Shown one piece after another: positions 60,158 through 64,000 of a DNA stretch of 64,000 nt. Position numbers and translations under genes: made by a program. Where the stretch lies: positions 965,501-1,029,500 of the forward strand of contig VICG01000007.1 in the NCBI GenBank assembly GCA_008692225.1, given 5' to 3'. The notes under the pieces were generated by a model. That model saw only the letters and a program-made list of their open reading frames with translations, made no database searches and was not told the origin of the DNA. The stretch comes from Monilinia fructicola. Lineage: Eukaryota; Ascomycota; Leotiomycetes; Helotiales; Sclerotiniaceae. Numbering within the stretch: position 1 is the first letter of the stretch; each line of letters starts with the position of its first letter.

Positions 60158-60445
60158 AGGTATACTATACTATACATACTATACATACATACTATACATA
60201 CATACTATACATACTACTATATACTATACTATACATATATAATACTATACATATATACATACTATACATACTATACATACTATACATACTATACATACTA
60301 TACATACTATACTATATATACTATACATACTATACATACTATACATACTATATATACTATACATACTATACATACTATACATACTATACATACTATACAT
60401 TACATACTATATACTATACATACTATACATACATATACATACTGT
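60158..60445. repeat. Minisatellite, 9-10-bp unit (CATACTATA)
   Basis: About 290 bp of CATACTATA units with some ATA/CAT variants. The 101-codon Tyr/Ile/His ORF over it is an artefact. Confidence 0.9.
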
Positions 60446-60449
60446 ACAT

Positions 60450-61010
60450 AAATTATATATATACTATCCCTTATAAACTTCCTTTTTATTTTCTAAAATT
60501 AGTAATTAAACGATTAAGATATTTATTTAAGGATATTAGAATTTAAATATTTATTTTTATTTTTATTTTGTTTTTTTTTAGAGAGGGTGAAAAGGGTTAA
60601 TATATATATATATAATTAATATCAGGTTTTATAGATTTTTAATATCTTAATATTAATATCAATACCTAGCATTATTTTAAGTTAATGCCGGGCTAAAAAT
60701 CAACTAAAAATAGAATTTATTTTAAAAAGTTATAATAAATAAGCGAATCTATTAAAAATTATAAATAATACTCTATAGTACTATTAAATTAAAAACTAAA
60801 CGTTGAGTATATTTTAATTCTTAAAAATATAAGTTTTATAATATATAAAAAAGAATTAAAAAGATGTACTATTTTATAGATTTTACCCCGGTAGAGACTT
60901 AAAATAATATTAAGTATTAATATTATTATTTAAATATAAATATAAATATAAATGTAAATATTAATTCTACGACTGCTATTAATAATGCTAATTAATATAG
61001 TATCGGGGTT
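60450..61010. other. AT-rich RIP-like block
   Basis: About 560 bp, very low G+C, TpA-rich, no coding frame. It abuts the telomere-like tract. Confidence 0.55.
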
Positions 61011-61022
61011 AGTATTAGTTGA

Positions 61023-61043
61023 GGGTTAGGGTTAGGGTTAGGG
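61023..61043 (+). repeat. Telomere-like tract (GGGTTA)3
   Basis: Three exact TTAGGG-type units plus GGG, then degenerate TTAGG copies to about 61070. The G-rich strand points to the right. Confidence 0.75.
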
Positions 61044-61131
61044 CTTCGGTGGGCTTAGGTTTAGGTTTTTGAGGGAAGAGGGGGGTTTTTTGAAGGGGGT
61101 TTGTAAGGGGGTTATATGGTTTGAAGGGTTA

Positions 61132-61200
61132 GGATGGGGACGGGGATGGGGATGGGGATGGGGATGGGGATAAAAAATAAAAATAAAAATAAAATAAAAA
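61132..61200. repeat. GGGGAT hexamer tract followed by AAAAAT tract
   Basis: About six GGGGAT/GGGGAC units run directly into AAATAAAAAT units. Confidence 0.85.
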
Positions 61201-61841
61201 TGAGAATAAGGATTGAGATAAAAACAAGGATGAGGATGAGGATAAATGATAGGAAACGTGTATGTGGGTAAAAGCTAATCTTTATTAAACTAATTAACGC
61301 TGTTTATTTATATTTAATATTGTTTTAGCCGCTTTTTGCTAACAACATTGGCAATGTTGATAGCGTCGTTCTTGCCGATACGCTAAGGGTATCGGCTCCA
61401 TCACCGACTCCTTCCGTATCGACCGTCACAATAAAGATGAGAATGAGAATGAGGATGAGAACAAGAGTGAGGATGAGGATAAGGATAAGAAGAAGGGATG
61501 GTCGATGTTAATGTTAATATCATAGTTTTAATTATAATAATGATTATAATCATAGCCATGATCATAATCATGGCTATATTTTTATTTTTCATTTATTTTC
61601 TCTTTTTTCCCAACTTAAAGGAGGGGGAGGGGAAGTGGTGCTTATCTTATATCGGGCTTTTCGGGGAGAGACGACGGAGAAAGGGGAAAGGGAGATTCAA
61701 ATGAGGAGCGTTTCACCGTGACTCCGTTTTTAGGGACGAGAATTGGGGAGGGTGAGGTGGAGTCGCATTTGCACTCGCATTTGCATGGTGGGACGGTAAG
61801 CATCGTTTTGTTGTATATAGTATGGTTGATGATGGCGATGA

Positions 61842-61935
61842 GAAGAGAAGAGAAGAGAGAGAAGAGAAGAGAGGAGAGGAGAGGAGAGGAGAGGAGAGGA
61901 GAGGAGAGGAGAGGAGAGGAGAGGAGAGGAGAGGC
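61842..61935. repeat. GAGAG/GGAGA pentamer tract
   Basis: About fifteen tandem GGAGA units on a purine-only strand. Confidence 0.9.
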
Positions 61936-61984
61936 TCAGTATAGTTTCCCCCTCCCTAGAGTACCACTTTTCTGGCAAGATGCC

Positions 61985-62740
61985 ATATATTCGTAGAATT
62001 CTCCCTAAATCTTACTATAACGTATATTTTACGTATATAGTAATAGGAGCTTTAAAGCGTTCATATTGAAAGATTTTCAGAATACTATATTAGCTTCAAA
62101 ATAGCTTCAAAAATAGCTTCAAATACTAGTAATATACCATTCTCAATCCTATTTTGACTCTTCAATTTTACTTTAATATTATTAATATCATTAATACCAT
62201 CAATACCATTAATACTATCAATACTATTAATACCATTAATACCATTAATACCATTAATACCATTAATACCATTAATACCATTAATACCATTAATACCATT
62301 AATACCATTAATACCATTTAATACCATTGTTATTTATAAATAGTAAATTATTCTATTCGTTAAAGCATTACTTTTTCTACTTCGCTTCCACTCCTTTATT
62401 TCGAAAATGCCCTCTCTCTCCCTTAATAATATATATTAAACCACTTTAGATTTTAAATAGTTTTAATACTATTAATAACAATAATAATAACAATAATAAC
62501 AACAATAATACTATAGATTATAATATACTTGAATATGCTTAAATAAAGTAATACACTTAAATAAACCAAAATTTTGTAATATACTTAAATAAGTTTAGTT
62601 TAATATACTAAAATCAACAAACTAAGCTCAAAATAAAATATAAATTATTAGTATTAACTTTTATTCCTATATTATATGCTTTAAAATCTATAGATTCCCA
62701 AATGTTATATATCAAAAAACCATTTTGAATATGGAATTAT
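61985..62740. other. AT-rich RIP-like block
   Basis: Low-G+C sequence flanking the 9-bp minisatellite; also has AATAATAAC microsatellite units near 62470-62510. Confidence 0.5.
62187..62327. repeat. Minisatellite, 9-bp unit (ATTAATACC)
   Basis: About fifteen units inside an AT-rich block (about 61985-62740). The Asn/Gly/Ile ORF on the minus strand is an artefact. Confidence 0.9.
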
Positions 62741-64000
62741 GCTATAAACCGAATATGGTATATAGCCATATTTCTGGGTACTCTAGGGCTTTCAGATGGG
62801 TGATGAGAGAACACCGGCGCACTGTGCATGAAGAAATGCTAACCAAGAGGCAACTGCAAGCTTCGGCTAATGAGCTCCATGCATGACGTCTCTTGTAACT
62901 GGGAGGGTGAAGCTCAAGTGAGCGCTTTGATCTGGTTTCGTGGATGACGAGACCCGAGATGCGTCGCGTGGAAGGTGTAGTAGTTTTGGTTTTTGACAAA
63001 AGAGAGATACGGGTCATCATATTGGTGCTTGCAACAATCGACGATTTTCAGAAGCGTTAGGACTAGTGTTGCGAATGAGATACATGTCATGAAGGAACCT
63101 CTGTCAAACCCCGTTCGGCACCCAAACTCTCATCGTCAGGATGGCGTGGCGAGTTCCGTGCATCCCCACGTCCGGTGGATTACCCGGGATTTTCTCTACG
63201 TCGGATATCCCATCGATATCTCGTTGATCAAGAGTTGTGGCACGGGTGGGTTGTCTTCAGGATATTGCGAGCGCACGACGCGTCTCTTGGTTATTGGTGG
63301 GGAAATGGAGAAAGGGAGGGGATTGAGGTTGAGGGGGGTGGCTTTTATGTGGGCGGGGAGAGTATTTCGGGGGTAGCACCTTGATGCATCTGTAATATGT
63401 CAAAGACGAGTTCTTGATGTGAGTACTTGTCAAGTGTGTCGATGGGAACGGTTGAGATGAAGCGAGGTGGTCGAAATCCGCGCTTCGCCATTTGCGGCTT
63501 TTGAACTCGGAGAGGAGATGAGGATTGTGTGGTATGAGCGAGGCATACGCGACGTTGAATGGGCTTTGTCGCATCCGATCTTTAGTTCTGATTGTGGTTT
63601 TAGACGTCATACGAGACTCTTTCTTGTACAGCGAGCAATGTGCCTTGTGCCCTGTAGTGTACGAGATGCCTAGGCGAGTTTCCATTCGTTTTTGAGACTG
63701 ACTTCTAAGACGAACTATGCGTTTATTGTCATCTACACGCTGCAAGTTCCACAGGATCAGTCTACTCGATGGAGAAGTATTTCCCGTCCTATCTCTGCCG
63801 AATATGTCAGTATATTGGTATTGATTCCCCCAGTGTCTGCAGAGCACGTAACTTCTAGACAGCGGATCAAATGACGGTAGATGGATGAACAGTGATACGA
63901 GGTGCTCCCTGTTTCCACAAGATGGATCAGTCCTCCTTTTATCCGACGGCCTCGCTTTAATATGTTAAGTATCCTCCACGGTTCCTCTCTGACCGAACTA
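62741..64000. other. Normal-composition stretch, no firm gene
   Basis: G+C returns to normal. The longest ORF (minus, 63847-63257, 196 codons) is Ser/His/Pro-rich with no recognisable motif. Given the indel rate nearby, a broken gene could be hidden here, but I could not assemble one. Confidence 0.3.

Noticed and set aside
60146..60451. 101-codon ORF rich in Tyr, Ile, His, Thr
   Set aside because: It lies entirely over the CATACTATA minisatellite; the peptide is a translation of the repeat.
61718..61996. ORFs with Arg/Glu or Leu/Ser runs on both strands
   Set aside because: Artefact of the GGAGA pentamer array.
62085..62327. 80-codon ORF rich in Asn, Gly, Ile
   Set aside because: Produced by the ATTAATACC repeat in an AT-rich block.
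63257..63847. 196-codon minus-strand ORF
   Set aside because: No domain, Ser/His/Pro bias and start without context; not enough to call a gene.

Overview
This window is nuclear DNA of a filamentous ascomycete (Pezizomycotina; best guess Leotiomycetes, Sclerotiniaceae such as Botrytis or Sclerotinia). The signs are many 45-80 nt GT-AG introns, ascomycete-type housekeeping proteins, an intron-containing tRNA-Glu, AT-rich RIP-like blocks and a short TTAGGG tract. The genus is an inference from protein resemblance, not a proven fact.

Layout. 1-3.2 kb: two minus-strand genes broken by several single-base frame changes, one unidentified and running off the left edge, one ending in a His-Me-finger zinc-binding domain. 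4.0-5.3 kb: zinc-knuckle/RS-like protein. 6.2-7.4 kb (-): F-box/LRR protein. 8.0-9.4 kb: Gemin2/SIP1-like snRNP assembly factor. 10.0-10.7 kb (-): ribonucleotide reductase inhibitor with a PIP box. 12.4-14.0 kb: mitochondrial HAD phosphatase of the CECR5/YKR070W type. 16.1 kb: tRNA-Glu(UUC). 16.8-19.8 kb: gamma-COP. 20.4-21.8 kb: CDP-alcohol phosphotransferase. 22.9-24.4 kb: secreted GH28. 25.6-26.6 kb (-): Yap-type bZIP. 29.7-30.0 kb (-): small coiled-coil gene. 34.2-35.3 kb (-): unidentified ORFs. 35.9-38.0 kb (-): eight-exon amino-acid permease. 43.7-44.9 kb: nucleotide-sugar transporter. 47.5-49.2 kb (-): PPZ1-type phosphatase. 53-63 kb: microsatellites, minisatellites, AT-rich blocks and a telomere-like tract, with one Sur7/PalI-family membrane protein inside.

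The genes are mostly unrelated housekeeping functions (secretory pathway, phospholipid and glycan synthesis, snRNP assembly, dNTP control, salt/pH homeostasis) plus plant-wall degradation. I see no gene cluster and no convincing new multi-gene system.

The most important observation is technical. Several highly conserved genes contain one-base insertions or deletions, usually in short homopolymers, while their protein sequence is otherwise intact (1-3 kb, 21.4 kb, 48.5 kb, and about seven in 58.6-59.6 kb). That fits residual sequencing indels better than gene death. It also explains why real genes look like scattered small ORFs. Exon coordinates below were derived by hand from splice signals and reading frame.
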